Assembly (NCBI RefSeq): GCF_023701745.1 | Contig: NZ_JAJOZB010000001.1 | Span: forward strand, 3,850,501-3,914,500 | From: Streptomyces sp. RKAG293 | Lineage (GTDB): Bacteria; Actinomycetota; Actinomycetes; Streptomycetales; Streptomycetaceae | DNA length: 64,000 nucleotides | Reading direction: 5' to 3' | Part shown: one piece after another, positions 1 through 8,114 of the stretch | How the letters are laid out: the number at the start of each line of letters is the position of its first letter | How positions within the stretch are numbered: position 1 is the first letter of the stretch | Position numbers and translations under genes: made by a program | Notes under the pieces: model-generated | Seen by the model: only the letters and a program-made list of their open reading frames with translations | Database searches by the model: none | What the model was told of the DNA's origin: nothing

Positions 1-1
1 G

Positions 2-385
2 TTCGCCATGGGCCTGTTCCTGATCGGCGCCTCGTTCGTCGTCTTCGTCGTCCCGATGGGCCTGGCCTCGGACGGTACGAAGGTCAGCCCGATGTGGCTG
101 GTCATGATCTACATGATCCAGACCATCGGTGAGCTCTGCCTCTCGCCGGTCGGCCTCTCGGTCACCACGAAGATGGCCCCCGCCAAGTACGGCAGCCAGA
201 TGATGGGTGTCTGGTTCCTCGCGGTCACCGCGGGCGACTGCACCACCAGCCTGCTGTCCATCGCGGGCGTGGATCTGAACGGCACCGGCATGGTGGGCCT
301 CGAAGCGGCCCTCGCCATCCTCGCCGGCTTCGCCATCTGGATGTACCGCAAGAAGGTCGTCGCGCTGATGGGCGACGTCCGCTGA
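2..385 (+). CDS. POT/PTR family peptide MFS transporter, C-terminal part
   Basis: This is the 3' end of a gene that begins before the window; the frame is open from base 2 with no start codon that would make sense. The visible 125 or so residues hold about three hydrophobic helices and the segment TIGELCLSPVGLSVTTKMAP, which is characteristic of proton-dependent oligopeptide transporters (POT/PTR2, DtpT-like). These are inner-membrane symporters that import di- and tripeptides. The tail ends in a short basic stretch after the last helix. A strong inverted repeat follows 22 bp after the stop, so the transcription unit ends here. The family call is confident; substrate range cannot be told from this fragment. 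Confidence 0.85.
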   Translation, partial: FAMGLFLIGASFVVFVVPMGLASDGTKVSPMWLVMIYMIQTIGELCLSPVGLSVTTKMAPAKYGSQMMGVWFLAVTAGDCTTSLLSIAGVDLNGTGMVGLEAALAILAGFAIWMYRKKVVALMGDVR

Positions 386-406
386 CGTCCCGTCCCGCGC
401 ACGCGT

Positions 407-446
407 GACGAGGCCCCGGTGACCGTACGGTCACCGGGGCCTCGTC
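407..446 (+). terminator. Perfect 18-bp inverted repeat, likely rho-independent terminator
   Basis: Arms 407-424 and 429-446 are perfectly complementary (left arm begins GACGAGGCCCCGG) around a GTAC centre. It lies 22 bp past the transporter stop. There is no T-run, which is usual for Streptomyces terminators. Confidence 0.8.
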
Positions 447-517
447 ATGCCTGGGGTGGCGCCGCCGGCGTCGGCATTGGCGGGTTGTCGATCCGACGGG
501 CGAGGATCCCTTCGTCG

Positions 518-844
518 TCACCACGGCGGCAGGTGAGGACAAGGCGGATCGGCTGGTCGGCGTGCTGCCACGACTCGAAGGGCATCCCTTCCATCCAGTA
601 GCCCGGACGGGTGGGGGGGGAGGCTATCGCGGATGGCGGCCCCAGGGGTGGGGTGGGTCCTCGTCTGGGATGCGACTCTGCAGGGGTCCGTCCTTGTGGA
701 AAGCACGTAGCCAAGACACCGCGCTGCGGTCCCAAGAAGCCCGCAGATGAGGAGGTTGAGGAGGACGTCGACGATGGTGGGCCCGTGGAAGACGGCTAGG
801 AATCCGCCGATGCCGAACACGACAACCGGCGGCTGATCATCCAT
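518..844 (-). other. Possible decayed small membrane-protein gene (weak YqaE/Pmp3-like resemblance)
   Basis: The 386-934 interval has no convincing intact gene. On the minus strand an open frame from ATG 844 begins with a hydrophobic hairpin-like segment of about 45 residues (PPVVVFGIGGFLAVFHGP, then IVDVLLNLLICGLLG) that loosely resembles YqaE/Pmp3 two-helix proteolipids. The remaining 60 residues are low-complexity, Arg/Pro/Thr-rich and look like out-of-frame sequence. A second minus-strand frame ending at 445 (from ATG 594 or 585) could encode a C-terminal fragment with a charged segment. Codon bias in both is poorer than in the flanking genes. I read this as degraded or non-coding sequence, not as a real gene. 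Confidence 0.25.
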
Positions 845-934
845 ACGCCCTGCCTGCCTCTGGCGCGATCATGGCGCATCCCGGGTGGCCGCGGGGGCAG
901 CGGGCCACCCCTCTGCCTGGACCTGGAGAACCCC

Positions 935-1781
935 GTGGCCGCTGCCTTAGACAGACTGCCCGGCGATGCCGACACCTTCCGCCGAGCCTGGCCGGACATC
1001 CCCGTCGTGTACGAACGGGACCGCGGTGACCTGGCGGCTCCTCGACCTGGACGCTGTCCGGCAGATCGCTGTCGACCCCGGGCTGCGGCCGATCGAGATC
1101 GGCATGGCGCACCAAGGCGCCATCGACGGCCGCCGGCCGGACGCCGACCACCCGACGAGCACGCTGGTCCTCAACGGCCTGCACATCACGTGGCCGCCGC
1201 TGGTCGCCTTCTGTAAGCAGCTCGCCGCGGAGCTCGGGCACCCCGTGACCGGCAACGCATACAGCACCCCCGCGGGCAGCCGCGGGTACGGTCCACATTG
1301 GGGCACCCACAGTGTGTTCCTCGCCCAGACCGCCGGCAGCAAGGTCTGGCAGCTGAGCCGACCGGTCTTCACCGATCCGTTGGAACCCCACCGCTGGACG
1401 GCGGTCGGCTTCACCGACGAGCAACTGGCCCGCGTGACCGACCATCCGGACGTGGAGGTCGAGCTGACGGCCGGGCAGGTGCTGTTCATCCCGCGCGGCT
1501 GGGTCCACCACGGTCACACCACGACCCGGCGCTCCCTGCACATCACCTTCGGCGTGCAGCTCCTCACCCGCTTCTGGCTCGTACAGCAGCTCCTCGCCCA
1601 CGTGACCGCCGATCCGTACCTTCGTGCGGCGCTTCCCCCGGACCTGTCGAACAACGACATGGCGGCGCTGATCGCCCAGACTGGTCAGGGGCTGGCTGAC
1701 CAGCTCGCAGCGCTGGACCCGCACGCCCCGGCCGCGGCCGTCCGCACCGCGCAGCAGCTCAGCGTCCTGGGAGTGGAGTGA
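935..1781 (+). pseudogene. Cupin/JmjC-like oxygenase-family gene, frameshifted
   Basis: The product resembles the cupin-4/JmjC (ribosomal oxygenase-like) family. The first part reads in one frame from GTG 935, which has a GGAG 7 bp upstream: a typical N-terminal segment DADTFRRAWPDIPVVYERD. The family-like sequence then continues as LLDLDAVRQIAVDPGLRP in another frame from about 1038 to the stop at 1781, so there is a frameshift (one extra or two missing bases) between 1034 and 1040. The core has GPHWGTHSVF, where an iron-binding HxD normally sits, and later the second histidine region IPRGWVHHGH. Asp of HxD is replaced by Gly. Codon 5 is TTA. The stop overlaps the next gene by GTGA. Substrate unknown; a sequencing error or true decay are both possible. 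Confidence 0.6.
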
Positions 1782-2026
1782 CCGACCGGCCGGCATCCGG
1801 CGGCAAGCATCGGCGCCCCTGCTCGTTCTGCACGGTGCACCCCGCCGACCTGCGGGACCTGGAGACCGGTAAGGACTGGTGCCTCGGTTGCGCGAAAAGC
1901 CTGATCCTCGCCGGCGACGCCATCACCGACTACGAGGAGTTCGACGAGGGCGACCGGTACAAGCACCTGCTCGCCGACCACGGCTCCGGGCTGTTCACCC
2001 GCTTCCGGTCCTCCGACGACGACTGA
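1778..2026 (+). CDS. Small four-cysteine (zinc-ribbon-like) protein
   Basis: An 82-residue soluble protein starting with GTG at 1778, overlapping the stop of the cupin gene by GTGA, so the two are translationally coupled. It has Cys15 and Cys18 (CSFC) and Cys35 and Cys38 (CLGC), a CxxC-x16-CxxC spacing that suggests a structural zinc ribbon. The C-terminal half is acidic, with a YEEFDEGDRYKHLL segment and a DDD end. I do not recognise the family. The coupling implies that it works with the cupin/JmjC-like protein, perhaps as a partner or substrate, but this is inference only. Its frame is intact although its upstream partner is frameshifted. Confidence 0.7.
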   Translation: MTDRPASGGKHRRPCSFCTVHPADLRDLETGKDWCLGCAKSLILAGDAITDYEEFDEGDRYKHLLADHGSGLFTRFRSSDDD

Positions 2027-2074
2027 TGCCCGGGGGCCCGTCCTCGCGGCGGCACCCCCTGGGCGCGAGGACGG

Positions 2075-2107
2075 GACGAGGCCCCGCCTGGTAGCCGGGG
2101 CCTCGTC
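2075..2107. terminator. Bidirectional terminator hairpin
   Basis: Arms 2075-2086 (GACGAGGCCCCG) and 2096-2107 (CGGGGCCTCGTC) form a perfect 12-bp stem with a 9-nt loop between convergent genes. Confidence 0.75.
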
Positions 2108-2153
2108 GTACGTGCTTGCGTGCCGTGCCGTGTCGTCGTGCTGTGTGGTGCGG

Positions 2154-3533
2154 TCAGTGGCGCAGCTTGCGCCACGGGGTGAAGGTGAAGATGGCGCCGC
2201 CGAGGAGGAGGACGGTGCCCGCGATGAGGCCGAGGGCGCGCAGCGAGCCGTTGTTGTCGGCGCCGGTCTGGGCGAGACCGCCGCTGGTGGTGGTCGCGCT
2301 GTTGGCGGCGCTGCCGTTGGTACCGCCGCTGTCGCTGCCCTTCTCCTTGATGTCGAGGGTCAGCGAGGCGTCGACGGCCTTGGTCGGCGTGCAGGTCGCG
2401 ACGGGCGTGCCGCCCTGCGCGAGCTGGACGGCGAGGACGCCCGGGTGCAGCGTGACCGATCCGGTCCTGCCCGGCGAGTAGACGCCGGTGAGGGGATCGA
2501 GGGTGACCGGGTCGTTCTGGGCGAACGCCTTGGTGTTGGGCGGCGCCTTGACCTGGACCGTGCCGCTGTCCGCGCCCGCCACCTTGACGGCCATGGTCGC
2601 GGTGATGAAGCCCTTGGGGAGGGGTGCGGGGGTCTTCATGACCGAGCCGATGAACCGCACGGAGAGGTTGTATCCCGCGCTGCTCTTGGTGGCGTCGATG
2701 GCCACCTGGCCGGTCGGCTTGCCGAACGACCCGCAGTCGAAGGTCACGGAGACCGGCGTGCCCTTGTGCTCGGTGCCGTTGGGCTCACCGCCACCTCCCG
2801 TCGTACCGCCGGACGTCGTACCACCGGTGGTGGTGCCTGCGGTGGTGCCGCCGGACGTGGCGCCGCCCGAGGTCGTCGTGCCACCGGTGGTGCCCGAGGT
2901 CGTGGTGCCACCGGACGTCGTACCGCCCGACGTCGTACCGCCGGACGTCGTCGTGCCGCCCGTGCCGCCGGACGTCACCTTGATCGTGACCGCGACCGGA
3001 ACGGTGCCGGTCGGCGCACAGGCGGTGTCGGTCGACATGATGTAGTTCGCGTTGATGTTGTACGCGCCGGGCGAGAGCGTGACGTCACCGGCAGCGGTCA
3101 GCTTCAGCTTGCCCTTCATGTCGGACAGCACCATGGGGCTGTTCTTCGGGATCGCCGGATTCGTCCGGGTTCCCGCGACGTCCAGCGATCCGGTCTGCGC
3201 ACCGCCGATCGTGACCTTGCCGGTGGGCAGCACCGAGTTGGCGGGCAGATCCGCGACGCCCGGGTTCTGCGACGCGGCCTGCACGGTCTTCCACGTCACG
3301 TCGATCGTGTCGCCGACCTTGGCGGTCGCCGGTGCGGTGATGTCCGCCTTGGTCGTCCCGTTGATGTCGGGCAGGTTCGCGATCTTCGGCGGTATGCACT
3401 TGGTCGCGAACGAGGACTCGGCGGCCTGTGCGGGTGCCGCGATCAGCAGCGCCGAGCCGCCCCCGAGCATGAGCGCGACACCGACCGCTGTGGCGGCCCT
3501 GCTCCTCCGCGGTCGCGATGGTCGATTCGTCAC
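2154..3533 (-). CDS. Exported cell-wall protein with LAQTG sortase signal and Thr/Ser/Gly stalk
   Basis: 459 residues from GTG 3533, which overlaps the preceding stop by GTGA. Residues 1-38 are a signal peptide (Arg-rich start, hydrophobic core, APAQAAE cleavage region). Residues 40-180 form a beta-rich domain beginning SSFATKCIPPKIANLP. This domain is clearly paralogous to the N-terminal domain of the 5839-7173 product (shared CIPP, KVGDT, GG-QTG, LSPG-Y-I and DT-C motifs). Then comes a stalk of repeated TTSGG units (about 185-250), a second beta-rich domain, and the C terminus LAQTG (420-424), a hydrophobic helix and a basic tail WRKLRH. LAxTG is the motif known for Streptomyces class E sortases, so the protein is probably anchored to the wall. 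Ligand unknown. It is the last gene of a three-gene coupled operon. Confidence 0.8.
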   Translation of the reverse strand: MTNRPSRPRRSRAATAVGVALMLGGGSALLIAAPAQAAESSFATKCIPPKIANLPDINGTTKADITAPATAKVGDTIDVTWKTVQAASQNPGVADLPANSVLPTGKVTIGGAQTGSLDVAGTRTNPAIPKNSPMVLSDMKGKLKLTAAGDVTLSPGAYNINANYIMSTDTACAPTGTVPVAVTIKVTSGGTGGTTTSGGTTSGGTTSGGTTTSGTTGGTTTSGGATSGGTTAGTTTGGTTSGGTTGGGGEPNGTEHKGTPVSVTFDCGSFGKPTGQVAIDATKSSAGYNLSVRFIGSVMKTPAPLPKGFITATMAVKVAGADSGTVQVKAPPNTKAFAQNDPVTLDPLTGVYSPGRTGSVTLHPGVLAVQLAQGGTPVATCTPTKAVDASLTLDIKEKGSDSGGTNGSAANSATTTSGGLAQTGADNNGSLRALGLIAGTVLLLGGAIFTFTPWRKLRH

Positions 3534-4723
3534 GTGCTTCCTTTCGAAGATGGACGTTCGGTACTCGGTGCGGAAGTCGGTGGGGGCTGCGGCCCGGCGG
3601 CCGGCGGCGGCAGGGTGCCCTGGCTGAACCAGGGCAGCGTGCCCGTGTCGTCCGGGGCCCGGGAGCCCGGCGGGCGCCCGCCGTCGGGCGATGACGTGGC
3701 CGACGGGGACGGCGCCGAACGGCGGGGCGGCGGCAGGTGGAGCAGCGCGGCGGGCCGCCAGGGGGCCTTACGGCGGCGGCCGGAGGCGTAGATCGTGCCG
3801 GGCAGCCGCGGCCGCGCCCTGTCCACGACGGCCATCCCGATCCGGAAGACCGCGGCCGGCACGACGACGCAGAGCAGGATCCAGAAGAGCGTGACGCCCC
3901 AGGGCCGTCCGACGTCCCACGGCTCGGTGACGAGCACCTTGTCGCCGTACTTGAGCTGCACCCGGTAGTCGCCGTGCGCCCCCGAGGTCAGCTCGACGGG
4001 CAGCTTGATCTGCTGTTTCATCCCCGGCGCCACGCTGCCGCTCCACTGCTGCTCCTCCCACTGCGGGGCGAAGACGCCGTGCGAGACACCGACCTGGAAC
4101 ACCGGGTTCTTCACCGGTCCCGAGCCGAGATTGCCGACGGTGAAGACCAGTTGGCGCTGCGGCGGGGAGCCGAACCAGGTGAGCAGTCCGCCGCCGCCCC
4201 GCAGCCTGGCGGTGAGCACCGCGAGCCGCCCGGCACCGGACGTCTGCGGCAGTTCGGCGACCGGATGCCCGGTGACGACGAACGGCGCGTCGACGGTGAC
4301 GGAGTCGCCCATCACCGTCGCGACGTGCACGACGCAGGGGCAGGGCTTGGGCGGTGCGACGGCCGGCAGCTTCTGGGTGAAGCCGCCCTTGGCGTCGGTG
4401 GTGACCGCGCGGCCGGACTCGTTGGAGCAGGAGTTGGTGCCGCCGATCGCGTTCTGCCCGCAGACCAGGAGGGTGAGCAGGGTGGTCGGCTTCCAGCCCC
4501 GGCCGGTGACGGTGATCTCCGTACCGGGCTTGGCCTGCTGCGGCGACAGCGCCACCGCGGGTTTCTGGTCGGCGGCGGGCGCCCGGACCGCCGCCGGGTT
4601 GCGGACCGCCACCGGCGCCGCCGCGTGCGACGGCTGCGCGGTGAGCGCGGACAGAACGAGCAGCGCCGCGGCGAGCACGGCGGCCGCCGTCGCCCGGAGT
4701 GGTTCCCTGTGCATGGTGCTCAC
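3530..4723 (-). CDS. Exported membrane-anchored protein with Ig-like domain
   Basis: 397 residues from GTG 4723, chosen because it overlaps the upstream stop (GTGA) and places a signal peptide at the N terminus (MHREPLRATAAAV onward, cleaved near SHAAAP). After a Pro/Ala linker, residues 55-150 resemble the Ig-like neocarzinostatin/IPT fold (PGTEITVTGRGWKPTTLLTL, two conserved Cys pairs). A DUF11-like beta domain follows, then one transmembrane helix near 290 (TLFWILLCVVVPAAVF), and a Pro/Ser-rich, probably cytoplasmic tail of about 85 residues. It lies between a DUF916-like protein and a sortase-type protein, both coupled to it, so the three are probably made in equal amounts and act together at the cell surface. 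No enzyme motif seen. Confidence 0.72.
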   Translation of the reverse strand: MSTMHREPLRATAAAVLAAALLVLSALTAQPSHAAAPVAVRNPAAVRAPAADQKPAVALSPQQAKPGTEITVTGRGWKPTTLLTLLVCGQNAIGGTNSCSNESGRAVTTDAKGGFTQKLPAVAPPKPCPCVVHVATVMGDSVTVDAPFVVTGHPVAELPQTSGAGRLAVLTARLRGGGGLLTWFGSPPQRQLVFTVGNLGSGPVKNPVFQVGVSHGVFAPQWEEQQWSGSVAPGMKQQIKLPVELTSGAHGDYRVQLKYGDKVLVTEPWDVGRPWGVTLFWILLCVVVPAAVFRIGMAVVDRARPRLPGTIYASGRRRKAPWRPAALLHLPPPRRSAPSPSATSSPDGGRPPGSRAPDDTGTLPWFSQGTLPPPAAGPQPPPTSAPSTERPSSKGST

Positions 4724-5799
4724 GCCTGTCCGCCCCTGCTTCCCACGCTCGTCACGCCGACCGCTGTCCCTGCCGTCCCCGTATCGGGATCGGGGTCCTC
4801 CTCCACCGGCCGCGGCGGACGGTTCCTGCGGCGCCTGACGATGAACCAGGCGGTCAGCAGCGCCAGTCCGGCGAGCAGCACCCCGGTGGCGAGCCACGGG
4901 ACCGCGAAGAACGAGGCACCGGCCGTCTCGTTGAGCTCGCCCCGGTCGGTGGTGACGGTGAGCTTGACGCTCACCCGGTCGAACTGCGGCGACCCGGCCC
5001 ACTTCTCGGTCAGCTCGACCTGCTGTCCCGGCAGGAGTTCCAGCGGCAGCCCCTTGGCCTGCCGGTCCAGCAGGGTGTTGCCGAACAGCCCGGTGGCCTT
5101 GACCCGCAGGCGCGGCAGCAGGGAGACGTTGCCCCGGTTGACCAGGGTGTAGTGGATGGTGGCGGTGCTCTCACCGGTGCCGGGCAGCCAGGGCTGGCCG
5201 TGGTCGATACGGACGTTCTCCACGGAGAGCGCGGGGAGGCTGGGGCCGCTCACCCGGAGGTAGATCCGGGCTCCGACGGCCCGCCGTACGCCGACCGCGA
5301 CACTCCCCTTGGTCTTGTCGGTCTCGGTGTTGAGGGCGACGATCGCGCCGGGGTGGTCGCCGGGGGTGGCGGTGTCGGGGATGGTGAGGGTGAACGGGAT
5401 GTCGGCGCGGGTCCTGGGCGGGACGGTGAGGCTGCCCTGGGCGAGCTTCACCCAGGTGCCGATGTCCTTGTTGGTCTCCTCGGGGCCGCGCACGGCGAAC
5501 CCGCCGTCGCGCGGGGTGTTGTACGCGTCGGCGCCGTAGATCTTGAACTGCATCGGCGCGTCGGAGAGGTTGGAGACCGAGACCTTGTCCTTGACGGTGG
5601 TCCCCGGTCCCGCCTCCAGGGTGAAGAACTGTCGTTCCTGGCTGGTACTCGTCTTGTCCTTGGCCCCGCCCGCCGGGGCGGGGAAGACCGACCAGCGCCC
5701 GTTGTCGGCGGCGCCGGCCGGTCCTGCCGCGGGACCGAGACCGATGCCGAGCAACGCGGCGACCGTCAGCAGCACTGCGCACGCCTTGGCCCTCGACAT
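4720..5799 (-). CDS. DUF916 / WxL-interacting-like exported membrane protein
   Basis: 359 residues. I chose ATG 5799 over ATG 5808 because GAGGGAG (complement of 5809-5815) is 9 bp from 5799 but touches 5808. A signal peptide (to about residue 31) is followed by a domain with RQFFTLEAGPGTTVKDKVSVSN and IPFTLTIPDTATPGDHPGAI, typical of the DUF916/COG1470 family (WxL protein peptidoglycan-binding and host-binding domains). A second Ig-like domain follows, then a transmembrane helix near 310-330 (FAVPWLATGVLLAGLALL) with a RRRRNR stop-transfer. In Firmicutes these proteins tether WxL proteins at the surface. The next upstream gene encodes a WxL-like protein, which fits. First gene of the coupled trio. 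Confidence 0.8.
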   Translation of the reverse strand: MSRAKACAVLLTVAALLGIGLGPAAGPAGAADNGRWSVFPAPAGGAKDKTSTSQERQFFTLEAGPGTTVKDKVSVSNLSDAPMQFKIYGADAYNTPRDGGFAVRGPEETNKDIGTWVKLAQGSLTVPPRTRADIPFTLTIPDTATPGDHPGAIVALNTETDKTKGSVAVGVRRAVGARIYLRVSGPSLPALSVENVRIDHGQPWLPGTGESTATIHYTLVNRGNVSLLPRLRVKATGLFGNTLLDRQAKGLPLELLPGQQVELTEKWAGSPQFDRVSVKLTVTTDRGELNETAGASFFAVPWLATGVLLAGLALLTAWFIVRRRRNRPPRPVEEDPDPDTGTAGTAVGVTSVGSRGGQA

Positions 5800-5827
5800 G
5801 TCTGGCATCTCCCTCGGTCCGAGTTAA

Positions 5828-5844
5828 CTGACTGTGCGTCAGGT
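5828..5844. promoter_or_regulatory. 17-bp near-palindrome, copy C (putative operator)
   Basis: CTGACTGTGCGTCAGGT on the plus strand. It ends 29 bp from ATG 5799, exactly the same distance as copy A from its gene. It overlaps the stop codon of the upstream WxL-like gene, so the downstream trio probably has its own control. Confidence 0.5.
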
Positions 5845-7173
5845 CAGGGTCAGGGTCAAGACTCCGGAATAGGTTCCTGGACCGGAGTAGGCCGGAACGT
5901 TCAGCGACAGGCCCGCGTCGGCGGTGAACTCACCACCGGTCACGGTGCCGTTGGACGTACTGGCCAGCGTGGCGCCACCCGTGCCCACGGCGCCGGGCGA
6001 ACCCGCCGCGCAGACACTGAGGCTGCCCGCCTTGGCGGTGCAGGACGGGGTCCAGCTGAGCTTGTCGGCACCGATGACGGCGCCTCCCGGGCCCTTGAAG
6101 TCGGTGACCGCGCCGGTCAGGGACCAGCCCGCGGCGCCGCCACGGAAGTCCTTGACGGTGACCGTCTGCAGTGCGCCGGTCGAAGCGCCGCCGTCACCGA
6201 AGTTCACCGGGGTCATCTCCACGGTGTCGCCGGCCTGGGTCATGGAGAGCGTCCCGGCGGTGACCGAGGCGTTGAGCTTCTGGCTCCCCGGCGGGATCGG
6301 GGTGTTGTCGTTGACCTTGTACGCGGCGGGCCCGGCGGCGGTCGCCGGGTCGTAGCTCGCGCCCTCGAAGGCCACGATGCCGGTGGTCGCGAGGTCGTTG
6401 ACGACGAGCGAGGCGGTGAAGCCGCCCTGCGCGTCGGCGGTCGCGGAGGTCATGTCCGCGGTCGGGTTGGACCCGGCGATGGCCAGGACCGTGACGGTGG
6501 CACCCGCGGTGAAGTGTCCGCCGGTGACGGCGACCGCGGTGCCCGGGTCGCCCTGGGCCGAACCCAGCGCGAGGGTCCGCGGGTTGGGGGTGGTCGCCGG
6601 GCTCGCGGTGACGGTCTCGGAGACCGGCGCGGGCCCGCCGGTGACGGTGCAGACGGTGTCCAGCTCCAGGATGTAGCTGGTGTGGATGGTGTAGTCACCG
6701 GGCGACAGGGTGATGGCGCCGGGAGCGGTGACCACGAAGGTGCCGGTCATGACCAGCGGCGGGAAGGAGCCCTTGCCCGGGATCGGCGGGTTGCTCTTGG
6801 GGCCGGTCACGGCGACGGCGCCGGTCTGGACACCGCCGAGCACGACGCTGGCGCGGGGCGTGACGACATCGGCGGGCAGCGCGATGTCCGTCGGGTTGCT
6901 CGCGGCCGCCTTGGTGAGGGTGTAGGTGACGGTGACCGTGTCACCGACCTTCGGGTTGGCGGGCGCGACCGACACGGTCGCGTTGGACACGCCGTCGATG
7001 GGCGGCAGCCCGGCCACGGCGGGCGGAATGCAGTGCGTCTGGAAGTCCACGGCCGTCGCCGCCTGGGCGGGCGCCGCGAGCACCGCGCCGCCCCCCACCA
7101 TGAGTGCGGCGGCCCCGAGCACGGCGGCCAGTCTCCGTCCGCGCATGACGGATCTTCGCGCGTGAGCGATCAT
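5839..7173 (-). CDS. Exported WxL-like surface protein
   Basis: 444 residues. Start ATG 7173 is preceded by AAGGGGACA and gives a good signal peptide (MRGRRLAAVLGAAALM core, cleaved after APAQA). Residues 40-190 (VDFQTHCIPPAVAGLPPIDG onward) are paralogous to the N-terminal domain of the LAQTG protein at 2154-3533. A middle domain resembles IPT/Ig repeats (GDPGTAVAVTGGHFTAGAT). The last 170 residues resemble WxL domains: a Phe-Gly-Asp-Gly strand, then QTVTVKDFRGGAAGWSLTG, with the WSL tripeptide standing for the first WxL motif, and a terminal YSGVLTLTLT strand. There is no transmembrane helix at the C terminus, so the protein is secreted or held by its DUF916-like neighbour. Good domain call; biological role unknown. 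Confidence 0.75.
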   Translation of the reverse strand: MIAHARRSVMRGRRLAAVLGAAALMVGGGAVLAAPAQAATAVDFQTHCIPPAVAGLPPIDGVSNATVSVAPANPKVGDTVTVTYTLTKAAASNPTDIALPADVVTPRASVVLGGVQTGAVAVTGPKSNPPIPGKGSFPPLVMTGTFVVTAPGAITLSPGDYTIHTSYILELDTVCTVTGGPAPVSETVTASPATTPNPRTLALGSAQGDPGTAVAVTGGHFTAGATVTVLAIAGSNPTADMTSATADAQGGFTASLVVNDLATTGIVAFEGASYDPATAAGPAAYKVNDNTPIPPGSQKLNASVTAGTLSMTQAGDTVEMTPVNFGDGGASTGALQTVTVKDFRGGAAGWSLTGAVTDFKGPGGAVIGADKLSWTPSCTAKAGSLSVCAAGSPGAVGTGGATLASTSNGTVTGGEFTADAGLSLNVPAYSGPGTYSGVLTLTLT

Positions 7174-7281
7174 CTTGTCCCCTTGATCACGGTCCGGGCG
7201 CAGCGTCCCTTTTCCTCTGCGCCGACGCTGGACATTGAGACGGGACGGCCGAAAGAAGTCAATGGAGCCGGACGACCAGAT

Positions 7282-7298
7282 TTGACTGACCGTCAGAT
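7282..7298. promoter_or_regulatory. 17-bp near-palindrome, copy B (putative operator)
   Basis: TTGACTGACCGTCAGAT on the plus strand, 109 bp upstream of ATG 7173. It contains the perfect CTGAC-C-GTCAG core and aligns without gaps to copies A and C. Confidence 0.45.
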
Positions 7299-7384
7299 AC
7301 AACATCCGTACTGGTCAGGGCAGTTGCGACCGTGGACATGCCGGGCCGCGGCACCGACGCCCGAGTCGGTGCCACGGGCCCGGA

Positions 7385-8086
7385 TCAGCGGGTTCTGGCG
7401 GCCCGGCGGGTGAGCCAGAGCACGCCGGCGACCCCGGCGAGCAGTACCGTGCCGCCGAAGGTGCCCAGCGCCACGGCACTGTCGGCCGGACCGGTCTGCG
7501 GCAGCGTGGCGTCCGGCGGGGCCGTGGCACCACTGTCGCCGCCACCGCCCGCCGCCTTGACGTCCAGCGCCAGCGAGGGCTTGGGGCTGTTGGTGGCGTT
7601 GCAGGTCGTGACCGTGCCGAGGGCCTTGATGGTGAGCACACCGGCCGTGAAGGTGACCTTGCCCGACTTCTTGGGCGTGTAGGTGCCGGTCAGATCGTTG
7701 ATCTTGATGGGGGTGTTGGCGGGGATCGCCGCGTCGTTCGCGGTGCCGACCACCGACACCGAACCGGAGTCCGCACCGCCGACCTTGATCGTCGCGCTCG
7801 GGTTCATCGCCCCCTTGCCGAGTTCGATCGGGCTGGAGGAGACACCCTTCTTGAAGCTCATCGTGAGTTTGTAGCCGGAGCCGGACGGGACGCTCGTGAT
7901 GTCGATGGGCGACACCGCGTCCTTCTTCCCGATCGGCGACTGACAGCTGTAGGCGACGTCCACCGTTTCGGCGTGTGCGGCCGGGGCGACCAGCAGCGCC
8001 GCACCCGCCGCGGTCGCCGTCGCGAGGGCCAGTACTCCACCGCGGGCGGCCGCTCTGCTGAGGACGCTGTTCATGACGTGTTTCAT
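7385..8086 (-). CDS. Exported protein with LPQTG sortase signal
   Basis: 233 residues. ATG 8086 was chosen because GGGAGAAGAG lies just upstream and the start gives a clean signal peptide (to about residue 40, AAHAET). A single beta-rich domain of about 130 residues follows, with two Cys (SCQSPIG and TTCNAT) likely to form a disulfide. It shares phrases such as VGGADSG and IPANTPI with the second domain of the LAQTG protein, so the locus contains related modules. A short Gly/Ala stalk leads to LPQTG (195-199), a hydrophobic helix and an RRAARTR tail, the layout of a sortase substrate. No sortase gene is in this window. Ligand unknown. The gene stands alone, with a putative operator 29 bp upstream. 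Confidence 0.78.
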   Translation of the reverse strand: MKHVMNSVLSRAAARGGVLALATATAAGAALLVAPAAHAETVDVAYSCQSPIGKKDAVSPIDITSVPSGSGYKLTMSFKKGVSSSPIELGKGAMNPSATIKVGGADSGSVSVVGTANDAAIPANTPIKINDLTGTYTPKKSGKVTFTAGVLTIKALGTVTTCNATNSPKPSLALDVKAAGGGGDSGATAPPDATLPQTGPADSAVALGTFGGTVLLAGVAGVLWLTRRAARTR

Positions 8087-8114
8087 CGGCTCTTCTCCCT
8101 TCCGCCACAAGTTA

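Noticed and set aside
4699..7413. A 904-codon open frame on the plus strand across the surface-protein genes
   Set aside because: Antisense to genes with good signal peptides and ribosome sites; protein composition is not natural.
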